Assembly: GCF_014648175.1 (NCBI RefSeq)
Contig: NZ_BMQP01000001.1
Coordinates: 310,001-374,000, forward strand
Source of the DNA: Planobispora rosea
GTDB taxonomy: Bacteria > Actinomycetota > Actinomycetes > Streptosporangiales > Streptosporangiaceae
Direction: 5' to 3'
Length of the DNA stretch: 64,000 nucleotides
Each line of letters begins with the position of its first letter. The stretch's first letter is position 1. A program made the translations under genes and the position numbers. The notes under the pieces are model-generated. The model did not search any database. It saw only the letters and a program-made list of their open reading frames with translations, and was not told the DNA's origin. Below, one piece after another: positions 54,072 through 64,000 of the stretch.

Positions 54072-54839
54072 TCAGGAGACGAACAGCCGGAGTCCGGCGC
54101 GCAGGTGCCGCTCGGCGAGCAGGTCGAGCGCGGGCGCCGAGTGGGCGGGGAGCTCCGCCCATACGGAGGCGGCGGTGCGGGGCGGCGGTACGGAGGCGGG
54201 TGAGGCGGCGGCGCCGGATCCGGTGGACGCGGCACGCTCCAGGTCGGGGGCGAGGTCGGCGAGGAGCCGGTGCACGGCGACGGGGTCGAGGCCGAGCAGC
54301 CGGACGGCGGCCGTCGCCGGGCCGGTGACCGCCGCGTAGGCCGCGGCCAGCGCCGCCTCTCCCGGAGCGCATCCGGCCACGCCCGCCGCGGCGCCGAGCG
54401 CCACCGGGTGATGGGCCCCCTCCGGTACGGCCCGCGCCAGCCCGTCGAGGACCGGCGAGGGCCAGATCCGCCGGGCGGTCCGCAGCAGCAGGCGTCCCTG
54501 CACGCGGCTCGCCTCCCGCTGGGCGGGCGAGGCGGTCCGGGCGCCGGCCTCGGCGTCCAGCTCCGCCCAGCCGCCGGGAGGCGCCCCGGCGGGGTCGCCC
54601 GCCGTACCGGACCCGGCGGACGACGCGGCCAGCGCGCACGCCGACGCGGCGAGGCAGGCGGCGACCAGGCCGGAGGTGGCCAGCCGGCCCCGCAGGAACG
54701 CGGCCAGGGTGGGGAGGTCGCGGACGGCCCCCGCGGCGATGGCCGCCTCGGCGCCTCCGGAGTGGCCGTGGCCCCCGGCGGGGAGCCGCGAGTCGGCGAG
54801 CAGCAGCAGGGCGGCGTTCAGGGAGGGGGCGCTCATCAC
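54072..54839 (-). CDS. ureF: urease accessory protein UreF
   Basis: 255-residue helical protein (LLLLADSRLPAGGHGHSGGAEAAI at the N-terminus, SRVQGRLLLRTARRIWP, HHPVALGAAAGVAG). UreF checks nickel delivery from UreG within the UreD-F-G complex. GTG 54839, with AGGGG 6 nt upstream; ATG 54836 is equally possible. Follows ureC after 9 nt. Confidence 0.93.
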   Translation of the reverse strand: MMSAPSLNAALLLLADSRLPAGGHGHSGGAEAAIAAGAVRDLPTLAAFLRGRLATSGLVAACLAASACALAASSAGSGTAGDPAGAPPGGWAELDAEAGARTASPAQREASRVQGRLLLRTARRIWPSPVLDGLARAVPEGAHHPVALGAAAGVAGCAPGEAALAAAYAAVTGPATAAVRLLGLDPVAVHRLLADLAPDLERAASTGSGAAASPASVPPPRTAASVWAELPAHSAPALDLLAERHLRAGLRLFVS

Positions 54840-54848
54840 CGGACACCC

Positions 54849-56564
54849 CTAGAACAGGAAGTAGCGCTGGGCCATGGGCAGGGACTCGGCGGGCGCCGGC
54901 TCGATCAGCTCGCCGTCGACGCGGACGGCGAAGGTGTCGGGGTCCACGTCGATCCGGGGCAGGGCGTCGTTGAGCGGCATGCTCTCCTTGCCCCGGCGGC
55001 GGACGTCGGCCACCGGCAGCAGGCGGCGCCGTACGGCCAGGCGGTCGGCCAGCCCGTCCTCGATGGCCGGCGGAGCGACGAAGTGCACCGAGGTGGCGGC
55101 GGCGGTGGCCGGGGCGGCCCCGAACATCGGGCGGGGCATGACCGGCTGCGGGGTGGGGATGGAGGCGTTGGCGTCGCCCATCTGGGCGTAGGCGATCACC
55201 CCTCCCTTGATCACCAGGTCGGGTTTGATCCCGAAGAAGGCCGGTGACCATAGGACGAGGTCGGCCAGCTTGCCGGGCTCGACCGAGCCGATCTCGCCGT
55301 CCAGGCCGTGGGCGACCGCCGGGCAGATCGTGTACTTGGCGACGTAGCGCCGGGCCCGGAGGTTGTCGGTCCCGCCGTCACCGGGAAGCGCGCCCCTGCG
55401 GCGCTTCATCACGTGGGCGGTCTGCCAGGTACGGATGATCGTCTCGCCGATCCGGCCCATCGCCTGCGAGTCGGAGCCGATCATGGAGATCGCGCCCATG
55501 TCGTGCAGCACGTCCTCGGCGGCCATGGTCGACGGCCGGATCCGGGACTCGGCGAACGCCAGGTCCTCGGGGATCGAGGGGTTGAGATGGTGGCAGACCA
55601 TCAGCATGTCGAGGTGTTCGTCGAGCGTGTTGACGGTGTGCGGCCGGGTCGGGTTGGTCGAGGAGGGCAGGACGTTGCCGTGGGCGGCCACCTTGATGAT
55701 GTCCGGGGCGTGGCCGCCGCCCGCGCCCTCGGTGTGGTAGGCGTGGATCGTCCGGTCGCCGATCGCCCGCAGCGTCGACTCAACGAAGCCGGCCTCGTTG
55801 AGGGTGTCGGTGTGGATCGTCACCTGGGTGCCGGTGGCCTCGGCGACCGACAGGCAGGCGTCGATGGCGGCCGGGGTGGTGCCCCAGTCCTCGTGCAGCT
55901 TGAAGCCCGAGGCTCCGGCCCGCAGCTGCTCCAGCAGCCCCTCGGCGCTGACCGTGTTGCCCTTGCCGAGCAGCGCGACGTTGACCGGGTGGGAGTCGAG
56001 GGACTCCAGCATGCGCGCGAGGTACCAGGTCCCGGTGACGGTGGTGGCCTTGGTGCCCTCGGCCGGGCCGGTGCCGCCGCCGACGACCGTGGTCACCCCG
56101 GCGGCCAGCGCCTCGTCGAGGATCTGCGGGCAGATCAGGTGGACGTGGGAGTCGATCGCGCCCGCGGTCAGGATCCTCCCGTTGCCCGCGACGATCTCGG
56201 TGGACGGGCCGATCACCAGGTCGGGGTGGACGCCGTCCATGGTGTCGGGATTCCCCGCCTTGCCGATCGCGGTGATCCTGCCGTTCCTGACCCCGACGTC
56301 GGCCTTGACCACGCCCCAGTGGTCCAGGATCACCACGCCGGTGATCACCAGGTCGGGGGCGCCCTCGGCCCGGGTGGTCCGGGCCTGGCCCATCGACTCG
56401 CGGATGACCTTGCCGCCGCCGAACACCGCCTCGTCGCCCGCGCCGGCCGGGCCCATCGCCAGGTCCTCGGTCACGGTGAGGAGGAGGTCGGTGTCGGCCA
56501 GCCGGATCCGGTCACCGGTGGTGGGGCCGTACAGCGCGGCGTAGCGCGCCCGCTCAACGAACAT
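54849..56564 (-). CDS. ureC: urease subunit alpha
   Basis: 571-residue catalytic subunit hydrolysing urea to ammonia and carbamate at a dinuclear nickel centre. HVHLICP supplies metal His ligands, [12 protein letters not shown] holds the carbamylated Lys (about 222), [10 protein letters not shown] and [13 protein letters not shown] further ligands, and [23 protein letters not shown] is the mobile flap with its catalytic His. All key residues are present. Start ATG 56564 overlaps the ureB end by 11 nt. Confidence 0.98.
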   Translation of the reverse strand: MFVERARYAALYGPTTGDRIRLADTDLLLTVTEDLAMGPAGAGDEAVFGGGKVIRESMGQARTTRAEGAPDLVITGVVILDHWGVVKADVGVRNGRITAIGKAGNPDTMDGVHPDLVIGPSTEIVAGNGRILTAGAIDSHVHLICPQILDEALAAGVTTVVGGGTGPAEGTKATTVTGTWYLARMLESLDSHPVNVALLGKGNTVSAEGLLEQLRAGASGFKLHEDWGTTPAAIDACLSVAEATGTQVTIHTDTLNEAGFVESTLRAIGDRTIHAYHTEGAGGGHAPDIIKVAAHGNVLPSSTNPTRPHTVNTLDEHLDMLMVCHHLNPSIPEDLAFAESRIRPSTMAAEDVLHDMGAISMIGSDSQAMGRIGETIIRTWQTAHVMKRRRGALPGDGGTDNLRARRYVAKYTICPAVAHGLDGEIGSVEPGKLADLVLWSPAFFGIKPDLVIKGGVIAYAQMGDANASIPTPQPVMPRPMFGAAPATAAATSVHFVAPPAIEDGLADRLAVRRRLLPVADVRRRGKESMPLNDALPRIDVDPDTFAVRVDGELIEPAPAESLPMAQRYFLF

Positions 56565-56928
56565 CGGGACTCCCGTCGAGGGGTCCGGCCCACTCGGGGC
56601 GGAGACCGGGGACGATCCGGCGCCCGGCGATCGGCACGAGCGTCACGTCGCGTTCGACGCCGGGTTCGAAGCGCACCGCCGTACCGGCCGGGACGTCGAG
56701 CCGCATGCCCCAGGCGGCCTCGCGGTCGAAGCTCAGGCCGGGGTTGGCGGCGGCGAAGTGGTAGTGCGAGCCGACCTGGACCGGCCGGTCGGCGGTGTTG
56801 ACGACCCTGACGGTACGGCGCTCCCGGCCGGGGTTGAGCGGGATCGGCCCCTCGCCGTACAGGAGCTCGCCCGGGATCGGCGGTCCACCGTGCGCGGCCT
56901 CGGCCGGGATCGGCCCCTCGCCGGTCAT
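56554..56928 (-). CDS. ureB: urease subunit beta
   Basis: 124 residues: [63 protein letters not shown]. Structural subunit that packs on UreC. ATG 56928 overlaps the ureA stop (ATGA). Confidence 0.96.
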   Translation of the reverse strand: MTGEGPIPAEAAHGGPPIPGELLYGEGPIPLNPGRERRTVRVVNTADRPVQVGSHYHFAAANPGLSFDREAAWGMRLDVPAGTAVRFEPGVERDVTLVPIAGRRIVPGLRPEWAGPLDGSPDVR

Positions 56929-57227
56929 GGGATCGGCCGGTGGACGGTGACGAGCTTGGTGCCGTCCGGGAAGGTGGCCTCGATCTGCACCGACTCCAGC
57001 ATCTCGGGGACGCCGTCCATCACGTCCTCGCGGGAGAGCACCTCGCGCCCCGTGTCCATCAGCTCGGCCACGGTGCGTCCCTCCCGGGCGCCCTCCATCA
57101 GGAAGGAAGCGATGACCGCGGTGGCCTCGGGATGATTGAGCCGGAGGCCGCGGGACCTGCGGTCGCGGGCGACACCGGCGGCGACGTGGATGAGCAGGCG
57201 TTCCTGCTCGTGGGGTGTGAGCCGCAT
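56925..57227 (-). CDS. ureA: urease subunit gamma
   Basis: 100 residues: [23 protein letters not shown] at the start, [21 protein letters not shown] and [18 protein letters not shown]. First gene of ureABCFGD. A TATGGT hexamer ends 6 nt before the ATG (possible leaderless start); longer frames upstream are non-coding. Confidence 0.97.
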   Translation of the reverse strand: MRLTPHEQERLLIHVAAGVARDRRSRGLRLNHPEATAVIASFLMEGAREGRTVAELMDTGREVLSREDVMDGVPEMLESVQIEATFPDGTKLVTVHRPIP

Positions 57228-57247
57228 CCCCGGACCATAGGAACCGG

Positions 57248-57288
57248 CGGTTTCCCCTGTATTGCGGGCCGATGTCGCGCCGGTTTCC
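57248..57288. promoter_or_regulatory. paired CGGTTTCC direct repeats upstream of ureA
   Basis: CGGTTTCC occurs at 57248-57255 and 57281-57288, 33 bp (three helical turns) apart; on the ureA strand each contains GAAAC, the stronger half of GlnR boxes. The partner GTnAC half-sites are poor, so GlnR control is only a hypothesis. Confidence 0.3.
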
Positions 57289-57451
57289 GGATCGGGCGCA
57301 CCCCGCGGGCCGTCCGGCCGCGGCTCCGGGCCGTCCGGTTTGATCACTTCTTGGTGACTGTTGCCGTTGACGATCGCACCGCTTCCCGCCGCTGGCGTAC
57401 CCTGCCCCCAGAATTCCACGGAGGCGGGGGAATTCGGACGCGGAGGACATC

Positions 57452-58537
57452 GTGCGCATCTGGAGGCCGAAGGCGAAGCCGGGTTCCGGACCGGGCGATG
57501 AACTGCCCGGTCCGTCGGCCGAGGCCGTTGCGGCGTCTCCTCCGGATGAGACGAGGCAGGCGCCGGAAGAGCCGGGCGGGGGGAGAGGCGGCCGCCTTCT
57601 CCGGCTCGCCGGCTGGCTCGCCGCCATCACGGCGGCGGCTGTCGTCGCGGTCTGGACGGTCGTGGAGACGGGACCGCCCACGGAGGCCGAGCTGTTGGAG
57701 CAGGCGGGCCTGAGCGGCCGTGACCGGCTCCTGATCGGGGTGAAGGACGACACCCCCGGCATCGCGATCCGCAAACCGGACGGCGGCTACGAGGGGTTCG
57801 ACATCGAGATCGCCCTCATGATCGCCGCAGACCTCGGTTTCCGCAAGAGCGAAGTGGAGTTCCTGTCCATCGAGACCGAGGACAGGGCTCGGATGACGGC
57901 CAGGAACGTCGCCGGGCAGCATGTCAAGGTCGATCTGGTGGTGGCCACGTTCAGCGTGACGCCGGAGCGTCTGAAAGATCCCGCGATCGGGTTCTCGGCG
58001 CCCTATCTGGAGACGCAGCAGTCCGTCATCACGCGCAAGGGGCATCCCGCCATCACCTCGTTGTCGCAGCTGAGGGGCAAGCCCGTCTGCACCCTCGGCG
58101 CCTCGACATCCGAACCCCCGGTCAGGCTGGCGGGAGCCGAGGTCACCCCCAAGAACCGGATCAGTGACTGCGTCGCCGGGCTCAAGGACGAGCAGTACGA
58201 GGCGGTCACGACCGACACCGCGCTCATGGCGGGATTCGTCCAGAACGAGCCCGACCTGCTCGAGCACCACGACATCGGCCTGGAGGCCTCGGAGCAGTGG
58301 GCCGTCAACGCCGGGACCAACCAGGCGCTGCGCACCCTCGTCAACCTCTCGCTCCACCGCTCGGTCACGGACCCGCAGGACCGGCGCTGGGAGGACGCCT
58401 ACGACAAGTTCATCGCCCCCATGCAGGCGAGCAATCCGGCGGAGCAGATCGCCAGCCGGGTGCAGCCGCCCGTCCCCGAGCCCGACGTGCGACGCTGGCC
58501 CTGGGAGCGGGGGATCCCTCATCGGAAGGCCGGATGA
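57452..58537 (+). CDS. membrane-tethered solute-binding protein (SBP_bac_3, amino-acid type)
   Basis: 361 residues. Cytoplasmic Pro-rich N-terminus, one helix ([21 protein letters not shown], about 53-73), then a complete type-3 periplasmic binding domain: [81 protein letters not shown] start with GGAGG at 5-nt spacing. No ABC permease or ATPase is encoded nearby; instead the stop overlaps a polytopic membrane protein (ATGA). It may be a sensor or a subunit of a new transporter. Divergent from urease. Confidence 0.85.
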   Translation: MRIWRPKAKPGSGPGDELPGPSAEAVAASPPDETRQAPEEPGGGRGGRLLRLAGWLAAITAAAVVAVWTVVETGPPTEAELLEQAGLSGRDRLLIGVKDDTPGIAIRKPDGGYEGFDIEIALMIAADLGFRKSEVEFLSIETEDRARMTARNVAGQHVKVDLVVATFSVTPERLKDPAIGFSAPYLETQQSVITRKGHPAITSLSQLRGKPVCTLGASTSEPPVRLAGAEVTPKNRISDCVAGLKDEQYEAVTTDTALMAGFVQNEPDLLEHHDIGLEASEQWAVNAGTNQALRTLVNLSLHRSVTDPQDRRWEDAYDKFIAPMQASNPAEQIASRVQPPVPEPDVRRWPWERGIPHRKAG

Positions 58538-58596
58538 GCGGTACGGACGGCCGGATGAGCGGCACGGACGGCCGGATGAGCGGCACGGGCACGGAA
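58534..58596 (+). repeat. three 21-bp tandem repeats carrying the start codon
   Basis: Units begin ATGAGCGG[T/C]ACGG at 58534, 58555 and 58576; the first two are complete and the third diverges after 15 bp. Each contains an in-frame ATG preceded by GGCCGG. Confidence 0.85.
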
Positions 58597-59658
58597 GGCC
58601 CGGTGGCCGGTCCGTACCCGGCTCCGCTCGCCGGGCCGCTGAAAGGCGGCGCGGACGGGAGCTTCCCCGCCGGGACGCCGCGGGGCGGTCACCAGCAGTG
58701 GATATTCGCGATGCTGCCGGCCTTCCCGCTGGCGCTGCTCGTCGTGCGGCTGTGGTACGCCAGCCGACAGGACACCCAGACCCTGCTCCTGCTGGTCCAG
58801 CACGTCAGCGCTCTCGGTCTGCTCACCGCGGTGTTGCTGACCACTCTGTGGGTGCTGCCCGCCCTGGTGCTCACCGGCCGTGTCCTGGGCACCCTCTACC
58901 GGGTCAGCACCGGCCGTTCATCCTGGTTGTCGGCGGTGGCCGACCGCATCTCCGACTGGATCGTGGTGCTCTCCGTCATGGTCGGGGCGGTGAGCTGGCA
59001 GTTGCGCTTCCTGCCCACGCTGGCCGCGCTCTCGCTGGCCGCGCTCGGGCTGACCGTCCACGACCGCCGGCCCGGGCGGCGGGAACTGGTCGTCGTGTTC
59101 ACGTTGTGGCTTCCGCTGGTCGCGGGGGCCGGGCTCTACGTCTGGCTGGCCCCGGCCATCGGCGAGGCGTTCGCCCGGGGGGACGTGGTCACCGCGGTGC
59201 TGCTGACCCTCCCGCCGGGTCTGGCCTGCCTGCTGACCGGTCCCGTCCCGGCCAGGGCCGCCGCGGCGCTGACGTCCACCCTGGCGGTCGCGGTTCTCGC
59301 GCTGGCGCCGCTGTTCACCGCGGCCGTCGTGGTGGAGGCGCCGATCCTGCCCCTCGTCGGCCTGGAGATCTCGGAGGAGGGCGCGGAAGAGGAGATCGCC
59401 GGAAAAGTGCTGATCGGGCATGTCATCGCGACCGACGACCGGGTCTCCACGTTCCTGGGCCAGGACGGCACCGTGCGGTTCATCGCCAACGGCGCGGTGG
59501 CCTCGCAGTTCCTCTGCCCCGACCTCGGGCAGATCCCGCGCAGCCGTGTCGCGCTGCACCGCTGGTACGTCGAGCACAGCGTGCTCGCCTGGTTCGCTCC
59601 CGACCCGCTGGCGAAGCCGAGTGACCCCCGGTGCCCGGGGCGCCCGGCCAATCCGTGA
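58534..59658 (+). CDS. polytopic membrane protein coupled to the solute-binding protein
   Basis: 374 residues, no recognised family. The start is triplicated: ATG 58534, 58555 and 58576 lie in frame within 21-bp repeats encoding MSGTDGR. About eight helices follow (WIFAMLPAFPLALLVVRLWY; LLTAVLLTTLWVLPALVLTG; WIVVLSVMVGAVSW; and others to about 275), then an extracytoplasmic C-terminal domain (EEEIAGKVLIGHVIATDD...) with a Cys pair. No ABC-permease EAA loop is seen. Coupled to the upstream gene by ATGA. Confidence 0.75.
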   Translation: MSGTDGRMSGTDGRMSGTGTEGPVAGPYPAPLAGPLKGGADGSFPAGTPRGGHQQWIFAMLPAFPLALLVVRLWYASRQDTQTLLLLVQHVSALGLLTAVLLTTLWVLPALVLTGRVLGTLYRVSTGRSSWLSAVADRISDWIVVLSVMVGAVSWQLRFLPTLAALSLAALGLTVHDRRPGRRELVVVFTLWLPLVAGAGLYVWLAPAIGEAFARGDVVTAVLLTLPPGLACLLTGPVPARAAAALTSTLAVAVLALAPLFTAAVVVEAPILPLVGLEISEEGAEEEIAGKVLIGHVIATDDRVSTFLGQDGTVRFIANGAVASQFLCPDLGQIPRSRVALHRWYVEHSVLAWFAPDPLAKPSDPRCPGRPANP

Positions 59659-59688
59659 GCCGTACGGCGGTGACCGGTCCGCGGGGCC

Positions 59689-59934
59689 CTACTGGCTGTA
59701 CTCCTCGACCTCCTCCACCGGGCGCGGCTCGGCGGCACCGGGATCGTCGCCGAACTCCCGGCGTGCCCGGCGCTGCCTGAGCAGGTCCCACGCCTGGTCG
59801 AGGGCTTCCTCGATGTATCGGATCCGGTGGTTCTCCTCATGGGAGGAGATCGCTCCGGCGGCCAGGGACGTACGGAGATCCCGTTCCTCGGCAATGAGCC
59901 GGTTGATATGCGCAAGGATGTCGTGATCATTCAT
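59689..59934 (-). CDS. DUF2630 family protein
   Basis: 81 residues, highly charged and helical: ILAHINRLIAEERDLR, HEENHRIRYIEEALDQAWDLLRQRRARRE. This matches the small actinobacterial DUF2630 family of unknown function. ATG 59934 with GGGGGA 6 nt upstream; the longer frame lacks support. Confidence 0.85.
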   Translation of the reverse strand: MNDHDILAHINRLIAEERDLRTSLAAGAISSHEENHRIRYIEEALDQAWDLLRQRRARREFGDDPGAAEPRPVEEVEEYSQ

Positions 59935-60126
59935 GTTAAGTCCCCCAATCCCCTCATTTCGGACTTTATCCGACAGGATGGAGGCCGGAGTTCCGGGATG
60001 AACGGGAAGGGTAAAGAGGTCATTTTCTGGGGGTTTCGGGGGTTCCATGACGAATAACTTCCCCTTTTCAGGGCAGAGATAGAGGTTAGCGGAAAGTGTT
60101 CGCTCGATAGCGAAGAGTGGTCAACC

Positions 60127-60387
60127 ATGGGCGGTCCTCACGAACTGGTGCACGTCGCCACCCGGGCCAACGGCGCCGAGGAGTGGGCGTGCGGCGTCTG
60201 CTCCCGCCGGATCCTGCTGCGCTGGCCGCCGAGTTTCGAGCGGCTGGTGCTGGTGGAGGGAGACGAGACCGTCCAGCACTTCGGCACCAAGGGGCCGGTC
60301 GCCATGCTGGGAGCGGACATCACCCAGGAGCCCGACGAGGGCGACCGCGAATGGCTCAACGCCAACGGCATCGCCTGGCCGGCGTGA
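60127..60387 (+). CDS. small conserved hypothetical protein with CxxC
   Basis: 86 residues: LVHVATRANGAEEWACGVCSRRILLRWPPSFERLVLVEGDE, then QHFGTKGPVAMLGADI. The single CGVC could bind metal with a partner or form a disulfide. No clear Shine-Dalgarno. Function unknown. The ~190 bp upstream (59935-60126) are AT-richer and hold no gene. Confidence 0.65.
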   Translation: MGGPHELVHVATRANGAEEWACGVCSRRILLRWPPSFERLVLVEGDETVQHFGTKGPVAMLGADITQEPDEGDREWLNANGIAWPA

Positions 60388-60554
60388 GGCCGGACCGTCA
60401 CCCCTCCGCGCGGGACGGGGTGACGCACGCCATGTCACCGGACAGTCCGACGATCTCGCCGGGGCCGGGCGCGGCCAGGTCCATACGGCCCGTCAGAGAC
60501 TTTGCGTTCCGCAATATGAGACCGTGACCGGCACATTAAGAACCGTCTGATAGC

Positions 60555-60592
60555 GTGCTGTGCGTGCTGCGCGGGCTTCTTCTTCTTAGCCG

Positions 60593-60611
<19 letters not shown>
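60555..60611 (+). CDS. leuL: leucine-rich leader peptide of leuA (LeuL type)
   Basis: 18-codon frame reading MLCVLRGLLLLSRRGEGL. Four consecutive Leu are all CTT, a rare codon in this GC-rich genome, and two more Leu precede them. It ends inside the ascending/descending stem of a hairpin just upstream of leuA, the layout of ribosome-mediated attenuation. If TAGCGT is the -10, transcription starts near 60563 and translation from GTG 60564, giving a 15-residue leaderless peptide. Confidence 0.72.
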
Positions 60612-62404
<1,793 letters not shown>

Positions 62405-62435
62405 CGCCGTACGGCCTCTCGCATCACGGCCTCTC

Positions 62436-62473
62436 GCATCCGGGCCGGGCATCGGCCTGCCAGGCCCGGATGC
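62436..62473. terminator. leuA terminator
   Basis: GCATCCGGGCC (62436-62446) pairs perfectly with GGCCCGGATGC (62463-62473), between the convergent leuA and hypothetical-protein stops. A 15-bp direct repeat (ACGGCCTCTCGCATC) precedes it. Confidence 0.6.
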
Positions 62474-62488
62474 CCGCCCGTGCCGTCC

Positions 62489-63208
62489 TCATCGGAGTCT
62501 TTTCCCGTTCTCGGAGCGGACCCCGCGCCGTGGGACGGCGTCCTGCCCCGGGAGGAGAAAGCCGTTGAAGTCCTGGGCGATGCCGCCGGTCTCCTCGGCG
62601 ATCAGCCGGGCGGCCAGTTCGCCAGCCGCGAGGAGGTCCGGTGTGATCGCAGCCGGGTCCTCCACGTCCATCTCGTACTCGGTGCCGAAGCGGCTCTCGA
62701 TGAAAAGCACCCGGATCGGGCTCGCACTGCTTCTGAACACGATGGTCTCCTCGTCGACCCGCTCGTGGAAGCGCAGGCCGGGAAGCACTCCGGACAGCAG
62801 TTCCGCGAGACGCCGGTCGGGGATCTCATAGCACTCGATCACCGACGCGAGGACGTCGCGGCGGTTGGACGCCGGATGCGACCGTCCGTTGAGCCGCCGG
62901 GCCAGCCCCTCGGTGACATCCGGCGGGAAGCAGTACCGCCCGCCGATGTCGCGCCAGGTCTCCTCCAGCACGTAGGCGATCCGCCACCCCGCAGGCAGGC
63001 CCGCCCGCGCCTCGACGGCCGGTGTGATCTCGATCGGACCGCGTAGCCGCATCTTCCTCGTCACCCGGATCCCCTTGCGATCCGGGTGCGCGATCGGGCT
63101 GCACAGCCGTACGGTCTCCAGCAGCAGCGCGGGATCGGGCCGGTACCCGAGGAGCAGCACCCGTCCGGCGCGCAGACGCCTGGCCTGGAAGAGATCGACG
63201 ATGCCCAT
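62489..63208 (-). CDS. hypothetical protein
   Basis: 239 residues, cytoplasmic, no family recognised. It opens MGIVDLFQARRLRAGRVLLLGYRPDPALLLETVRL and includes YCFPPDVTEGLARRLNGRSHPASNRRDVLASVI (cited in part). Ordinary GC-rich codon use; GGGAG 7 nt before ATG 63208 supports expression. Confidence 0.65.
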   Translation of the reverse strand: MGIVDLFQARRLRAGRVLLLGYRPDPALLLETVRLCSPIAHPDRKGIRVTRKMRLRGPIEITPAVEARAGLPAGWRIAYVLEETWRDIGGRYCFPPDVTEGLARRLNGRSHPASNRRDVLASVIECYEIPDRRLAELLSGVLPGLRFHERVDEETIVFRSSASPIRVLFIESRFGTEYEMDVEDPAAITPDLLAAGELAARLIAEETGGIAQDFNGFLLPGQDAVPRRGVRSENGKRLR

Positions 63209-63321
63209 GCGGAAGCTCCCTGAAGGTCCGGTACGACCCCCATGATCGGGTGGCCCGCTTGTCCCTCACTTGGAACCCAGTGGCCCGCCGGGATGCGGAG
63301 GAGGAACGGAGGACCGGCCGG

Positions 63322-63912
63322 TTACGCACCCGGGGTGCAGTCGTAGAGCTCGCCGTAGCGTTTCTGAGCGATGCGCATCAGCTCGATCATGTCCTTGATC
63401 GCATCCCTGCCCTTGGCCACCTTGGCGAGATAGATGGTGATCAATTGCTCTTTGTCGTCGCAGCGGAATTTTGCGACTACCCGGTACGGCTGGGCGGCAA
63501 ATGGGGTGTTCGGCAGATACGCGGCTAAGCCGTCCCCGAGATCGTTGGGAAGCGGGACTCCTCCGTGCCTCGTGTAGACCGCCCGTCTATCGTCCATAAC
63601 GAAGTCCAGCTGTTCCTGGGGCATCCCATCGCCCTCGCGGAGCCATCTCACTTCCAGTGGGCGCGGGTTTGTGTCCGGTGCCCAACAGTCGCTGTCGCTT
63701 TCGTTGCCATCTGTTTTCTCCACAAGCGGCCCGGTCACACCGCTAATCAGGCGAAACGCCTGCTCGGGCACGAGTTTGCAGATATAGGGAGCTGAGTCTA
63801 CGACCGGGCGGTGAGGCGGAATCGGCGTGGATGCGACATCATTCTCTGGGGTGCAAGCCGTAGCGAGGAACACGAGAGGAGTCAGAGTGACAAAGAGACG
63901 ACGCAGCTTCAC
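63322..63912 (-). CDS. putative lipoprotein
   Basis: 196 residues. Lipobox LATAC (Cys20) after a KLRR start. The mature part has three to four Cys (YICKL, SDCWAP, FRCDD, YDCTP) and a DUF3558-like size and layout, suggesting a disulfide-stabilised extracellular domain. GTG 63912 overlaps the upstream stop (GTGA), with GGAGGTG upstream. Codon use is less GC-rich than that of the neighbours. Confidence 0.7.
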   Translation of the reverse strand: MKLRRLFVTLTPLVFLATACTPENDVASTPIPPHRPVVDSAPYICKLVPEQAFRLISGVTGPLVEKTDGNESDSDCWAPDTNPRPLEVRWLREGDGMPQEQLDFVMDDRRAVYTRHGGVPLPNDLGDGLAAYLPNTPFAAQPYRVVAKFRCDDKEQLITIYLAKVAKGRDAIKDMIELMRIAQKRYGELYDCTPGA

Positions 63913-64000
63913 ATGCCACCTCCCGGAGAGGACGGGATCTGTAGATCGAGGTAGTCGTCTACATAGCTGGTCCTGCGGAAGGTGTTATGGAAGCGGTCCA
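63909..64000 (-). CDS. 3' end of an upstream gene cut by the window edge
   Basis: The last 29 codons in the minus-strand frame (DRFHNTFRRTSYVDDYLD... ending PGGGM-stop) overlap the lipoprotein GTG by 4 nt, the usual operon junction in this genome. Too short to identify. Confidence 0.45.
   Translation of the reverse strand, partial: DRFHNTFRRTSYVDDYLDLQIPSSPGGGM

Overview
The window is a high-GC (about 70%) actinobacterial chromosome segment. Frequent GTG/TTG starts, ATGA overlaps, probable leaderless genes, SARP, ECF and SpoIIE-type regulators, and a conserved comEA-comEC-holA / rpsT-lepA / hemW-hrcA-dnaJ-rsmE / phoH-ybeY-corC-era / leuA backbone all point to a filamentous actinomycete. Streptosporangiaceae-like is my best guess, by inference only. 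I saw no tRNA, rRNA, insertion sequence, prophage or CRISPR array.

Layout. 0-8.6 kb: the 5' part of malate synthase (minus) behind a clear promoter with a downstream palindrome; a DUF4097-type lipoprotein; a flavin oxidoreductase divergent from a large SARP/AAA regulator, with an 11-bp-periodic operator between them; and hflX. 8.6-14.7 kb: a six-gene, overlap-coupled minus-strand operon carrying RsbR-RsbS-RsbT stressosome homologues, a SpoIIE phosphatase with its own HATPase domain, a hybrid histidine kinase and a receiver-phosphatase. 14.7-15.5 kb: an AT-richer stretch without a convincing gene. 15.5-22.8 kb: an imidazolonepropionase-like amidohydrolase, DegV, comEA-comEC, a small zinc-ribbon protein and holA.

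22.8-32.5 kb: an accessory block between holA and rpsT, which usually adjoin. It holds a secreted pectate lyase under a LacI-type operator, MFS exporter, old yellow enzyme, LuxR-family ATPase regulator, EamA exporter divergent from a MarR regulator, and a LysE exporter. 32.5-51.6 kb: the translation, heat-shock and ribosome-maintenance backbone (rpsT, lepA, hemW, hrcA with CIRCE, dnaJ, rsmE, HIT, phoH, ybeY, corC, era), interrupted by a GH18-like membrane protein, a secreted chitinase, a paralogous pair of membrane proteins flanking DUF3097, an ECF sigma factor with a membrane partner, a lipoprotein and a degenerate cytidine deaminase. 51.7-60.4 kb: ureABCFGD (minus) divergent from a membrane-tethered solute-binding protein and a polytopic membrane protein, then small conserved hypotheticals. 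60.5-64 kb: leuA behind a leucine leader peptide and hairpin, then hypotheticals and lipoproteins cut by the window edge.

The genes most likely to act together are the stressosome operon, the urease operon, the SARP/oxidoreductase pair, the MarR/EamA pair and the solute-binding/membrane pair. The least explained parts are the stressosome-phosphorelay operon, the solute-binding/membrane pair with triplicated start codons, and several very long perfect inverted repeats.
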